Shown here: piece after piece, positions 1 through 12,349 of the stretch | Numbering within the stretch: the stretch's first letter is position 1 | Layout: every line of letters begins with the position of its first letter | Assembly: GCF_000801105.2 (NCBI RefSeq) | Contig: NC_079517.1 | Coordinates: forward strand, 15,190,001-15,254,000 | Length of the DNA stretch: 64,000 nt | DNA from: Raphanus sativus | Lineage: Eukaryota; Streptophyta; Magnoliopsida; Brassicales; Brassicaceae | Direction: 5' to 3' | Notes under the pieces: generated by a model | Databases searched by the model: none | What the model saw: the letters and a program-made list of their open reading frames with translations, nothing else | What the model was told of the DNA's origin: nothing | Program-made: the position numbers and the translations under genes

Positions 1-156
1 ACGATTGTGTAAGACATTATAAAATTAAAAAAAATTCATACTGTACACACTATAGAATTTCTTATTCTATATAATTTAATCATATGACTTATGTTTAACT
101 TATATAAATAATCAACAATTCATATACTCACACTTTTTATATAATTAAGTAACAAA
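1..156. repeat. Direct repeat copy 1 (partner at 2640-2795)
   Basis: This stretch is repeated with about 90% identity at 2640-2795. Both copies run from GATTGTGT near the start to CTTTTTATATAATTAAGTAA at the end. Copy 1 ends exactly where a reverse-oriented Helitron-type terminus (CTAG at 157-160) begins, whereas copy 2 continues into different sequence. The arrangement suggests an older repeat interrupted by later insertion. The left limit is the window edge, so the true extent is unknown. Confidence 0.7.
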
Positions 157-200
157 CTAGATTTTGATCCGTCCTTGAAAGGGCGGGTTTTTTTGTTGTT
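157..200 (-). mobile_element. Helitron 3' terminus, minus orientation
   Basis: Read on the minus strand the sequence gives a GC-rich stem (CCGCCC, loop, GGACGG), then GATCAAAAT, then CTAG followed by T. This is the terminal hairpin plus CTRR signature of Brassicaceae Helitrons. A near-identical tail is at 55850-55875. The matching 5' TC end was not located, so only the terminus is annotated. Confidence 0.6.
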
Positions 201-1323
201 TTTTCAGTATAAAGATTAACTATTATTTGTTTTAATTATATAAACTGTAACATGATCAAGTTTCAATTATGCGGGTTTGTAATAGTGTGTACAGTATGGT
301 GAAATTTAAAATGCGTCATACAACCGTTTTATGTTTGTAATAAGTTAAAAAATGTTTAATCCGAAATTCTTACTTGGGCTATTATATAATTTTAAAGATT
401 TACAACTATATAAAATATTGATAAAAAAACGCGGGTTGTTTTCACTTATTAACCGAAAATTAATTTACAAATCATAACAATTGAGTTCTTATATTTTTAT
501 TATTTGTTTTTTCTCTTCAAAATAAAATAAATAGAACAAATATTTGGTCAAGAGTGATTTGAATGAATTTATAATTTTTTATTAAAGAACATATAATTTT
601 AAAGTTTTTTGAAAATAATGTTGAGTTTTAAGAAGTGTTTTCATATTCGACCTAAATCTGCTGAACTAGTAGACTTGTACCATGTGTATAATCTAGTTCG
701 GATTTAATGAAAAATCCCTAATTAAAAATCATATAGAACCCGGTAAAACCCAAAAATTAATTATTAACCTGTGATCTAATACCAATGATCAAATAAAACA
801 TAAAATATCTTATAGTATTTTGATTTTTTATTAAATTAATCATATGCTTTTTAATACTACATAAACTTGTGGTCTTTAAACTTTGATGATATTTTATTAT
901 GTCATCCAAATAAAAAGATAATATAAAAACTTATTAATATGACAATATTAATTTATTTTTGTTATTAATAACCTATTATAAGTTTGTATTTTTCTATTTT
1001 TCTATTTTAGATTTAAAATTAATTTTATGATACATAGATTTAAGAAAATACCATTATAATGTCATTATGTTTTTTTATTAATTTAGTTTCAGAATATATA
1101 TGTCTAATATCTGAACATAAAATATTTATATTAAATAATAGTAGCATATTTATAAATATGTGTAAGCCCATTATTTATTGATCCATTTAAATATATTTCT
1201 GCAGGTCCAAAACTAAAAGACTCAAATGCCATTAATAAATTTTATTATCCTTCGTAAAATTAAGGATAACTTTGGAAAACTTTAAAACATTCATTAAGTG
1301 CATAATGTTATCAATACTATTAA

Positions 1324-2225
1324 GGACAAGACTTGGGTTCACTCCCTATGGTGAACCTTCAAATTCACCACCTTCCGAATAACCAATCAAAGTGCCAACT
1401 AGACTAATTATAAAATAATTAAAAAAATAAATAATATCATATTTAATAATGCTAATGTCAATATTTAATCCCTAAATTCAAACTATATATTCTAAATCCA
1501 AATTCTAAACCCTAAATTTTAAATTATAAACCCAAACTCTATACCCTAAACCCAAACTCTATACCCTAAACCTAAATCTTAAACCCTAAACTCAAACCAT
1601 AAATCATAAACCAAGAAATCTAAACTTTAAACCCAAAATTATACCCTAAACTCAAACCATAGATCCTAAACCCAACTCCTATACTCTAAAACCAAACCAT
1701 AAACCCTAAACCCAAACCGTAGACCCTAAACCCGAACCCTATACAGTAACCCAAACCATGAACTCTAAATCCAAAATTTAATTCTTAACCTTAAATTTCA
1801 AAAGAACAACATCAATATTAATCCAAATATTTAGGATATAGGGTTTGGATTTTGTATTTACGTTTTGGGTTTAGAGTCTAGGATTTGGGTTTAGGGTATA
1901 GGTTTGGGTTTAGAGTTCAGGTTTTTGGGTTTATGATTTATGGTTTGGGTTTAGGGTATAGAATTTGGGTTTAGGGTATAGAGTTTGGGTTTATAATTTA
2001 GAATTTAGGGTTTAAAATTTGGATTTAGGGTATAGAGTTTGAGTTTATTGATTAGATAGTGATATTAGCATTATTAAAATTGACACTATTTTTTTTTTAA
2101 TTATTTTGATTTTTGAAAAAATTATTTAATATTTTTAATCATTAATCTAGTTGGCACTTTAATTGGTTATTAGAGAAGTTGTGAATTTGAAGGTTCACCA
2201 TAGGGGGTGAACCCAAGTCTTGTCC
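1324..2225. mobile_element. Non-autonomous MULE with telomere-like internal repeats
   Basis: The element is bounded by long terminal inverted repeats beginning GGACAAGACTTGGGTTCA and is flanked by a perfect 9-bp target duplication, TACTATTAA (1315-1323 and 2226-2234). A 9-bp duplication with long TIRs is typical of Mutator-like elements. Inside, the left half carries many degenerate CCCTAAACCCAAA units and the right half carries the complementary TTTGGGTTTAGGG units. The whole unit is therefore a near-palindrome. There is no transposase ORF. Confidence 0.85.
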
Positions 2226-2639
2226 TACTATTAAATCAGAATCATTCTCATTTTATGCCCTTAATGAAATACTTAAGTTTTCCAAAATTGTCCTTGATTT
2301 TGTGAAGAAATTAAATTTTTCATTAATGGCATTGTTGTCTTTTGGTTTTTGGGCCTATAATACATTTAACTGGGTTATGTTTATATATAATTTATTTCAT
2401 AGTTCATAAACGTTTTTGATAATAACAACAAATTAAAATCTGCAATAATTTTAAAAAGTAATATTAGATATTGAAGTTTTCTAACTACTTATTTTACGAT
2501 TTTATCACAAAACTAAAAAAAAAATTGGGCCACTTTATATGTTTTGAAATATTTTGTGAAAATATAATTGTTAAATATAAAATATTTCTCAAGAAAAAGT
2601 TTCAGGTACAACCATTTTTAACTTATTAGAAACAAAAAA

Positions 2640-2925
2640 CGATTGTGTGAGATATTGTAGAATAAATTTTTTTCATACTGTACACACTATAAAATTTCTT
2701 ATTCTATATAATTTAATCATATGAATTATGTTTTAACTTATAGAAATAATCAACAATTTATATACTCACACTTTTTATATAATTAAGTAACAAATAACAT
2801 AGCCGCATAATTGAAACTTGACCATGTGACATTTTATATAGTCAAAATAAAAGATTTATCGATCCATTTATAAATAAAACAATAAAATAATATCCACTCT
2901 TTTTAAACGCGGATCAAAAATCTAG
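2640..2925 (+). mobile_element. Repeat copy 2 and Helitron 3' terminus, plus orientation
   Basis: Positions 2640-2795 are the second copy of the 1-156 repeat. The segment ends at 2903-2925 with AACGCGGATCAAAAATCTAG followed by T, a Helitron-type 3' end in plus orientation. The stem is weaker than at 55850. Together with the terminus at 157 it leaves two outward-facing Helitron ends about 2.8 kb apart with the 1324-2225 MULE between them. Confidence 0.45.
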
Positions 2926-4632
2926 TTATTGGTTATAGATAGTACAGTTAGGATCTAGATGTATTTTTTATATGTTTGCAAATAGTTATATCAAATGCGT
3001 CACAAAGTAGTGGAAAACTATGCCACTAATTTGCAATTATAGTTGAACTAGGTAATTTGTCCGCAAATGCACACTTAATTTAAAAACTATTATGATAAGT
3101 TTAAGCCGAATACTAAGTTACTTCTATATGACAATGTTTTTTTATCAAAATATATATGTTTGCTGTTGCGTTAATTTTTTTATAAACTTTTTTATGTATT
3201 GTAAATATTTATTTTAAAAAATCTGTACACTACATTCGTTAATAATTAATAAATTTTTAATAAATAATTCTTTAAGATCACTGAATATTCTATTCTATAT
3301 TATATAAATTGAATTTTTACATCATTAATACTTGATTATGCATATTTTAATTTTTTATTTAATTTGAAAATTTTTGTAACTGAAAAACATTTTTGGATAA
3401 TTTTAGTTATATTAATTTATAGTTATTTAAATAATTTAGTAATTAAATTAAATTATTTAAAAACGGTTACCAATCATATATATATTGCTCGTTGAGTTCT
3501 TTGCTAACTATGACATGAGAGCATCTTCAAAATTAATCTCTATTTTAGAGTTTTCAAAATTCTATATTTTAAATTTCAAAGTGTTCTTCACTAAAAATAA
3601 AACTTCAAACTTAACTTTAAAATTATTTATAATTTATTCTATAGTCCTTATATTTTTTATAATTAGTCTAAAGTCCTTATATTTTTCATAATTAATTTAG
3701 ATCCATAAAACTTTTACAAATAACTAGAACATATATAAAACATATTACAACAATATTAATTAATAAAATCTCACACTAAAATATAAGATTATAAATAAAA
3801 ACACATAATTAAATATTAAAGTACAAGAAAATACTACAGTATTCCCTAAAATTATTCCCGCAATGTTCTCCATCTTCGGTTACACAAAATTTGATTAGAA
3901 AATATTTTAGAGATTTTGAAGGTTCCAGAGCAAATTTACTAGAACATTAGTGTTGTTGTAATATTTAAATGAGTGTCATAATTTTTATCTTCATGTAACT
4001 TTAAAAAAAAAGTTTTTTGTTAAGTTTCTTTTATAATATTCTTGTTGTCTAATTCTAGTTTTGAAATAATTTTATTTTATTTTATTTTATTTATGTGTAA
4101 AATTAAATTTATAAAAATAAATCTGAAGTAATTATGAGATATAAGAAACTTTAAAGATTAAAATGATAAACAATAAAATATTTAAGAATAAAAAGATTAA
4201 ACTTCAAATTTGAAATTTTGAGTAATGAAAATTCAAATATGAAATTTCACTTCTCAAAATTCTAAATTTGAAGTTTTGGAGACCAAAAAATTATATATTT
4301 AAAGTTATAAAATTTATTGTGGGGATACTGTGATCAGTAGAAGAAAGTTTGGCATTATAACGAAAACTGAGAGTAGCTGATCTTATGGTTATTGAATAAA
4401 ATTATTGGTGTATGTCTTGTAAGACATCATGATATTTATTTATTTTTATTAGTTTTATATTATAAATATTTACAATTAATATACATTATATAATAATAGA
4501 CATGTATAACTATTTATTAAAGATAAAAACTATATTAACCAAACTAATTTTTAACGTGAGAGAGATCAAATGAAAAGTTTCCTATTATATAATTTAATAA
4601 ATAAACTTACTTATCTATTAATGGTAACCAAT
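2926..4632. other. AT-rich intergenic DNA, no gene seen
   Basis: No coding region was found. The stretch 3510-3700 and the inverted motif around 4200-4280 (copies of TTCAAATTTGAAATTTT) look like decayed MITE sequence, but I could not define ends. A segment at about 4335-4430 recurs in diverged form at about 6770-6865. Confidence 0.5.
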
Positions 4633-6738
4633 CTCACTATATATTAATTGAGAAGTCACTTAATTGACTTTTGCTTATGTGTCACTCTCATATAGAAAGT
4701 TTGAAGAAATTATTATAATTTGATTGGTTGATTATTTTCATTTGTATTTATTTTAATTATGTTCAAAAAAGGAAAGTATAAAAATAATTAATGTTAGTTG
4801 CAAAATAAATAGTTATAATTTGATTGCTTGAATATCAAACCAAATAATATAAAGAATAAAAATTATATTCTGACATTTATTAGGAAAGATATCCAATAAT
4901 ATGATTAAAATTTGGTAATATAAAAAGATAATGTGAAAAATCGATTTACAAACAATTAAACTTAAATAAATGTAAATTTCTCAATCGAACATTTTATATC
5001 TTTCAACATTAAAAAAAAATCATCTTATGATTTTCTCAAAACAACGTACAAATTTGATATAACAGAAATAAAATATTAATGTATTTATAGAATTTGCACT
5101 TATGAAAATTTATATCAAAGATATATCAGTTATACAGTTTTAGATTATAAATACTACTAAAATATATCCAAACTAGGTGGTATAATTTCATGGCAAATAC
5201 ATAGGTATTTTTGTGATAAAGCTAGAATACACGAGTGTATTCCGTGAAATAATCTATCGATTCTGAAAATAGTTTTATAATTATAAATTTTCAAATTATT
5301 TTAACTTTGGATTATAAAAATTTAAATTCAATTTTTTTTAAAAAAAAATCAACATTACTCAACTTCATAAAATTTATACTAACAATGATGATACTTAGAG
5401 AGTTGATGTCTATAATTAATGGGAAAAAAATTGATGGTTTGAAATTCATACAAAAATCCATATAAATATATACGTTAATTATTAGTATTCGACTGTATAT
5501 AAAAATTGATACACAAACAACAAAGAATTGATACAAAGATGCTAAAAAATATTGTACTTCCTATAAAAGTTGAGTTTTTACCATATCAATTTCGTACGGG
5601 ATATATAGAAATAAAACATACATTATCACTATGATGGTGAAATAAACTATACCTTAATATAAAATGATCTAACATTAAAAGAATTACTTGAAACCTTACA
5701 TGTTAATATATTTACACAAATGAATCAAATATGGTCTACTTTTAAGGTGTTATTTTATAGGATTTATGATATTTATTTGGGATGCTTACAGACTTTTATA
5801 TGTGTAATATATGTTTGATATACAGAATATGAGTTTTTAATCTTTGATCTTTGACAAATAAATTAAAAAAATTCAGCTTCTCGGTTATTTTCATAATATG
5901 ACTGATTCTTCTCATTTGTAAAGTGACTAGATTATTTATGGAAACTCATGTATTGAGTCTAAATAATCCAAAACTGTAAAAATTAATTGTTAGTATTATT
6001 GGATCTGAAACGAGTTTGAGAAATATTGCGACCTTAAAATAGTTATTTTACGATTTGATAAGGTTTGTGATGAGAGAGGTATTTATTTGTAATAATAATC
6101 TTTTGAAATGTTTACATCATAATGAAAATTATATAATGGATTTTAAAAAAAAAATCAGGCAAGCGTTTTATAATAAGTGGATCTAAAATTTAGAAAGTTT
6201 CTAAGTTATGCTGAGCTATGTACTACTAATTAAATTTATGGTTTTATCACCTGAATTAAGTTTCATATATTTATTTGACTACATATTAAAATAAAAATAA
6301 ATATAGTAATTTATTATTGACATGTTGTTTACCTCTCAAAATTATAATTTAATTTTCTGATATTTTTATTTTTAGTTTATTTAATTCAGATAAAAAGTAA
6401 TCTAAGAACTAATTACATATACCACCAAACAGCCCAAATACTGTTCCATGCAATATATAATCTGAAATTGATATATATTTTTTCCAAACAAAATCAATAA
6501 TAATATAAGTTTAATAAATACTAAAGTAATTAAAAAGTATGTTTACATCCTTCATTTACAAATATCTATCACATTTTAACAAGTAATGCAATATTGAATT
6601 TAAAATTTATAGTTTTAGATGAATCTGAATGTTGAAAATACATTTAACTTTTTAAATTTAGATATAAAATATATATAACACTATATCTGAAATTTCTAAA
6701 ATATAGTTGTACCCGCAAATTCGCGCCCATCTACCTAG
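4633..6738 (+). mobile_element. Possible decayed Helitron
   Basis: The right end at 6713-6738 reads CCGCAAATTCGCGCCC then ATCTACCTAG followed by T, similar to a Helitron 3' end. A candidate 5' end lies near 4633-4665 (TCTCAC, TATATATTAATTGAGAAG), a start resembling Brassica Helitrons. No Rep/helicase ORF is present. The pairing of the two ends is inference; they might belong to different elements. Confidence 0.3.
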
Positions 6739-7671
6739 TTGTATATTGTTTATGAACTCCCTTTCTGGCTACAATATCATAGAAGGAAGTTTAGAATTAT
6801 CATGAGAGTGGGAGTAGGTGACACTTTTGGTTTTTGAATAAACTTGTTGTTGTATGTCCTGCAAAATATATATATTTTTAATTAATTTGTTATTATAATT
6901 ATTTATAACTATATAATTATATATATATATATATTCATTACTATTCACCAATTTGAGATAACAACAGCATTAATAAATCTAAATCTAGATATATTTCCCA
7001 CAAATTTAGATATTAATGTTTATTTTTTATTTAAATCTAAACCTTTTAAGTACGTATAATTTTTTTTAATATTACTTGATCTCTTAACTTTTGTTTTTTA
7101 TTTTGTTTTTTTATTTAAAGAGTGTATGTTTGATATTTGGATCAAAATCAAAGTCTTCTCTAGTAATAATCAAACCATCATTAGGCTAACTAGAGTTGAA
7201 AATAAATACTTCTTGTAATTATTTATTAAAAAAGAATTTCAGAGAATTTGAAAGCATTAGAGTAGAAATAGTCACTGCTCATAAAACTTCAACAAAATAA
7301 AAATAGTCAATAAACATAATATTATCAATAATTTAGAATTTTAAAATTATGACACTAAAAACGAAACAATAAATTATACAAAGTTTTGCTCATATATAAT
7401 ATAATTACAAATATATACATTAACATAATATAAAATTAATTATGATGTTATCTATAGAATTTGTTAATATATCTTTATTAATTATTCTGAATATAATAAT
7501 AAATTATTAATTAAATGCCTAAAATTAATTATGTATTAATACTAATGACTTAGCGTGAATCATGGAAAGAACATTACAAATCAACAAAATAAGATAATAG
7601 AATAAAATATTTAATTTTAGTGTTGCAGAGCCTACTGTTACAACGCACACCTCTATGTTCAATTTTGCCAA

Positions 7672-7733
7672 GGACAGACAGCAATTGATATCAAAGTTAA
7701 GCGGACAGACAGCAATTGATATCAAAGTTAAGC
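7672..7733. repeat. Perfect 31-bp tandem duplication
   Basis: Two adjacent identical 31-bp units (7672-7702 and 7703-7733) begin GGACAGACAGCAATTGATAT. Perfect identity implies a recent slippage or repair event. The surrounding 7625-7740 bases are less AT-rich than the neighbourhood and could be an old exon remnant, but I could not recognise it. Confidence 0.85.
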
Positions 7734-8102
7734 ATTATCATCAACATAGTTGCTACAAACTCACTAAAGTATGAGTTCCCATGAAAATTTAAGGTTTTGC
7801 TCCATTTCTCTTTGCTTTAAGCTTTGTCTGTATTGTATTGTGCTGAGAGAGATACATAAGTGTATGATGTTTTCATTTGTATAAGTAAGGATCCTATAAG
7901 TAAACATTGGGTAAAACCATGAATGTTTGGAAGCTTCTCAAAGTATCACTTTTAGTATGTATTGTTCTATCCCCTTTAGCAAGCTATGCTGATATAATAT
8001 TTTCATGTGTAGGGTTTTTCATGTATATTGTCGAATTGGTTAAAATACAAAACACACTGCATTTTGAATATTTATGGAGAAAATAGGTCGATAGAAATAA
8101 TG

Positions 8103-8150
8103 TTCAGAAGGTATGTTTTTTTTTTTTTGAACATTTTCAGAAGGTATGTT
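8103..8150 (-). mobile_element. Micro-retroinsertion with 15-bp target duplication
   Basis: TTCAGAAGGTATGTT occurs at 8103-8117 and again at 8136-8150. Between the copies lie only a T run and GAACATT. On the minus strand this is AATGTTC followed by poly(A). A poly(A) tail bounded by a 15-bp direct repeat is what target-primed reverse transcription leaves after extreme 5' truncation. Confidence 0.65.
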
Positions 8151-8458
8151 AAAGACCATATGTATGAATCAATAGTGTCACATTGTTAAATGGAAATGTC
8201 AGGCGTTTCTAATGGAAGTTTTATAGAGTTTGTGATGATTAGTTTTCTATATTCAGACAGGTATGCAAATTATTTTAAAAGATGTCAACTAAAATCTTAT
8301 TAGTAGTTCCGTATTTTTTCCTATTTTGTTGCTTTAATCAATTTTCAATACATAATATTAAATATCGCATGAAAATCATAAAAAATTTACTGACTCATAT
8401 CAATATTTGTTATAGACTCTTATAGTGGACAAATATCAAACAGTCACATAACTACACC

Positions 8459-9304
8459 TAGGACTGAGTAAATAAACCGAATCCGAAAATCTGAATCGAA
8501 TCCGATCCGATAAAAATGAATCTGAATCGGTCCGAACCCGACATAAATACCGAATGGATCTTGTTTTTTTGGTATTTTGGGTTATGGGTATTATCCGAAC
8601 CGAACCCGAATCTAAATAGATATCCGATAGAACCCGAAACATTCAAAACTCCAAAAAGATCTTATAACAAACATGATTTCAATTTATAATATGTATTCAA
8701 AATACATTAAGATATATTGAACATCTAAAATACTTGTCTATTATATAAAGGTTGGTGATTCAATTATATGAAGGTTGATGGTTAAAGGTGGGTGTTGTAT
8801 TTTGAAATACTTAGATTTAGATTTTGTTTTCATTAAACAATGTTTCTCATTTCATGAGGTCGTGGTTTTCGTTTTATGATTTCATTTATTCGGTTTTCTT
8901 TTTATCAATAAATATATTTCTCTTTTGTTTGATTTTGGATGATCATGGTTGATGTTCTTTTCTTATTTTTAAATCGATTTTACTTATGTTTTGGTTACAA
9001 AAAAATACAAATTAGGTATTTGAAACCAAAACAAACCAATTTTACTTATGTTTTAGTTACAAAGTAGGTACAAATCAGATATTTTTAAACCGAAGAACCG
9101 ATTGGGATCTGAACCCGAAAGTATATTGGGTTGTACCGGTTCTTTGAAGATTTACTAACCCCGATCCGAATCCGCAAGAACCCGAACCGGTCTCGAACCG
9201 AACTTTCAAATAATCCGAATGGGGCTGATTTTCATAAACCCGAAAAACCAAAATCCGATTGGATAAAACCAAAACCCGATTGGGACCCCGAATGCCCATG
9301 CCTA
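8459..9304. mobile_element. Non-autonomous hAT element
   Basis: The ends are TAGGACTGAGTAAAT on the left and the complement of TAGGCATGGGCATTCGGG on the right. They are flanked by a perfect 8-bp duplication ACTACACC (8451-8458 and 9305-9312), the hAT target-site length. The interior is rich in CCGAA/TTCGG words and has no transposase. The right TIR nearly matches that of the element at 48386-49029, so both belong to one family. Confidence 0.85.
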
Positions 9305-9486
9305 ACTACACCACAAACTATTTGATAGGAATAAACATACTTACTCAAGGAGGAAGAACAAAGATGCTGAGATGGCAAGTGTTGGTCAAAAAGTCAATGC
9401 AGCGGAGTTGAAGAAATAAGCACAGAGAAGAAGACACGTGTGATAGAAGAAGGGATACAACAAAAAGTATAAATAGTCTTTACGTA

Positions 9487-11684
9487 ATGGGCAGCCACGG
9501 GGACTTATAACTCCCCAGAGAGGTTTACGGCAAAGGAACCCGTTATCTCCGTATCTTTTTATTATGTGTACAGAAGTTCTGATAGCTAATATTAAAAAAG
9601 CGGAGAGAAATAAACAGTTGACTGGTATGAAGGTGGCGAGAGCCTGTCCATCGATTTCACACTTGCTCTTTGCAGATGATAGTCATTTCTTTTGTAAAGC
9701 ACGTGTTGATGAATGTCAAACCATTCTACGGATTTTAAAGGAATATGAGGCTACTTCTGGTCAATTAATTAACTTTGAAAAGTCATCGATCCAATTTGGT
9801 CATAAGATTGAGGAGTCAAGTCGACAAGAGTTGAGAGATATTTTGGGTATCCAAAATTTGGGAGGTATGGGATCATATTTGGGTTTGCCGGAGAATCTTG
9901 GAGGATCTAAAATTCAGGTGTTTAGTTTTCTCCAGGAATGGTACAACAACATGATAAATGGATGGACTTTTAAATTTTTTACCAAAGGAGGTAAGGAAGT
10001 GATTATAAAATCAGTGGCTACAGCTCTGCCTAATCATGTAATGTCTTGCTATCGGTTACCGAAGGCGATAGTAAAGAAATTAACAAGTGTGGTTGCACAA
10101 TTCTGGTGGAGTCCAGGAGGAAGTACTAGGGGCATGCACTGGCAATCTTGGGATAAGGTATGTATCAGTAAAGAGGAAGGTGGTTTGGGTTTTAAAGATA
10201 TATTGGATTTCAATACAGCTATGCTGGGGAAGCAATTATGGCGGTTGATAGAAAAACCCAATACACTTTTTTCACGAGTTTTTAAAGGACGGTATTTCAG
10301 GAATGCTTCGCCCTTGGAACCGATCCGTTCATATTCACCGTCATATGGCTGGCGGAGTATTATTTCAGCTAGATCTCTGGTTAGCAAAGGACTAATCAAA
10401 AGGGTGGGAACAGGGTCGTCCATATCAGTATGGAATGATCCCTGGCTCCCAACCACTCGTCCGAGACCAGCAAATAAAAATCATGTTCTCAGTCACCCCG
10501 ATCTCACGGTAGATCAACTTATTGATCCAGATTTGCGTATCTGAAACTCACAGGCAATCAGGGCTTTGGTGGATCCTAGTGATGTAAGCATTATTGAAAG
10601 CATACCATTAAGTAGGTTTCATAGTCTAGACAGGGATGGATGGCATTTTACTCAGAATGGAAAATATTCAGTAAAATCTGGATATCAGGTGGAACGGGTT
10701 TATCCGGATAAGGGTAAGAATTTACCAATTTTTGGTCCTACAGTTGATTTCCTTAAGGCACATTGCTGGAAAATTCACTGTCCACCAAAAATTAAGCACT
10801 TCTTATGGCAAATAGTCTCAGGATGTATTTCGGTGAGAAAGAATTTACACTCACGAGGATTATCAGGGGATTTATATTGTGATAGATGTGGTGCTCCAGA
10901 GGAATCAATCAATCATATATTTTTTGAATGTCCTCCAGCGAGTCAGGTTTGGGCTCTATCCCAGATCCCTTCTAATCACTCTTTCTTTCCCACAGAATCT
11001 ACTTTTACTAATATGGATTATTTATTCTGGAGAGTTCTTCCAAAATTAGAGGACCATCAGTTTGCATGGATATTATGCTATATTTGGAAAGGAAGGAATG
11101 CCAAGGTTTTTAGTAATTTGGATGTTGATCCTTTGGATACTCTTAAACTCGCACAAACTGAATCAAGACTTTGGAAAGAGGCACAAATTATCCCTACACC
11201 AGTAACAGGACAACAAAACTCGGATCTACCGTCAATTCCAGGACGGTGGTGTTTTATTGACGGATCATGGAAGGATAAGGAAAAATTCTCGGGACAAGGA
11301 TGGTATAGTACTCTTGAAGGATATGAAGGACTTATGGGAGCACGGAATGTCAGGGCTTCTCTATCTCCTCTTCATTCAGAGATAGAAGCGTTAATTTGGG
11401 CAATGAAGTGTATGCGGAATCTGAGACAGTACAGGGTTACATTTGCGACAGATTGTTCTCAATTGGTGAAGATGGTTTCGGAACCAGAAGAATGGCCTGC
11501 TTTTGCAACCTATCTAGCAGATATCGAGACCTTGAAAGGAAACTTTCATAGTTCAGATATTCTTTACGTATCTCGCACGAAGAATCAAAAGGCCGACAGC
11601 CTCGCCAAAAGTGCTAGGAATCAACCGACCTTTGTCGTGCATATGGATGCGGAGTTACCAGTTTGGTTTATAGAGTCCTCTTGA
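9487..11684 (+). pseudogene. LINE reverse transcriptase/RNase H ORF, 5'-truncated, one nonsense codon
   Basis: The reading frame is open from the insertion boundary (about 9486) to the stop at 11682-11684, apart from one TGA at 10542-10544 in the context DLRI-stop-NSQ, where related elements usually have Trp. Visible parts in order: the RT motif GLRQRNPLSP (normally GLRQGDPLSP, so substituted at two positions); the catalytic-type LLFADDSHFF at about 9667; zf-RVT with a HFLW / CDRCG / INHIFFECP pattern at about 10795-10940; and RNase H with FIDGSW, HSEIEAL, FATDCS and KADSLAK. Only the truncation, the stop and the RT substitutions break it, so it is fairly young. It has no host function that I can infer. 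Confidence 0.9.
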
Positions 11685-11712
11685 GTCTGTAAAATCGATG
11701 ACAAAAAAAAAA
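9487..11712 (+). mobile_element. 5'-truncated LINE (L1-type) insertion
   Basis: The insertion is flanked by a perfect 12-bp target duplication AGTCTTTACGTA (9475-9486 and 11713-11724) and ends in a poly(A) tail after GATGAC. It starts inside the reverse transcriptase domain, so endonuclease and the early RT motifs are absent. The remainder encodes the RT C-terminal part, a zf-RVT zinc-binding region and RNase H. This is a dead-on-arrival copy from one retrotransposition event, immediately left of the satellite MULE at 11830. Confidence 0.93.
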
Positions 11713-12349
11713 AGTCTTTACGTATTTTCTATGAGATTCATGCATAGAATTAGAATGTCTTGATCTTCGCGTATGAGCTAGGTTGCTCACATGCGAGCAA
11801 GAGAGTCAATCTTTTTAGATTATTTCGGGGGGGTTTTTGCAAAATTGACTCAAAACTCAAAGTCAAATACAAAACTAGTCTATGCTTTTTTTGAATTTTT
11901 CTTTTGTCCTCTTCACCCCACATGTTCACATTATTCACGAAACTCCCATTAATTTTTTTTTCTTTTTTTTCGAAAATGACATTTTTACTCTCTCAACCTC
12001 ATCATCTTCAAGTAATTACAAGATTACCATTGCCATCAATACCCTAACCACCATGAACAACCAATTTGAAGCTCTTAATGCATCTCAAATCGATTTACAC
12101 TCTCTTTTTCCCAATTGTTATAAACTAAAAACAACATTTCTTTCACTTTGTCTCCATATTCATCTAAAAAAACTCAAGTTTTTTTATTATAATTTTTTAA
12201 TGGTTGATAGAACCATTCAAGCTTATGATTCTTGGTGGGTTACTTTCGTTTGAGGTTCTATGTGGTTGGAAAAGACTTATGTGTGTTAAAGAAGTCATCT
12301 CATTAATTTAAGGTATGAAATTGAATTTTTTTCCAGATCTGTTCGCCTA

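Larger units (their letters stand above)
6739..8450. other. AT-rich intergenic DNA, no gene seen
   Basis: No gene was recognised. It includes a repeat related to 4335-4430 (at 6770-6865), a short tandem duplication (7672-7733) and a tiny poly(T) insertion with a target duplication (8103-8150). Confidence 0.5.

Noticed and set aside
1490..2040. Chromosome end or true interstitial telomere
   Set aside because: Units are degenerate, occur in mirrored orientation and lie wholly inside a TIR element with a 9-bp duplication.
3485..3691. 68-codon ORF in AT-rich DNA
   Set aside because: Low-complexity translation with no domain; it lies in MITE-like sequence.
11882..12253. 123-codon plus-strand ORF at the left end of element A
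   Set aside because: The corresponding region of element B (22310-22620) is homologous but not open, and the composition is low-complexity.
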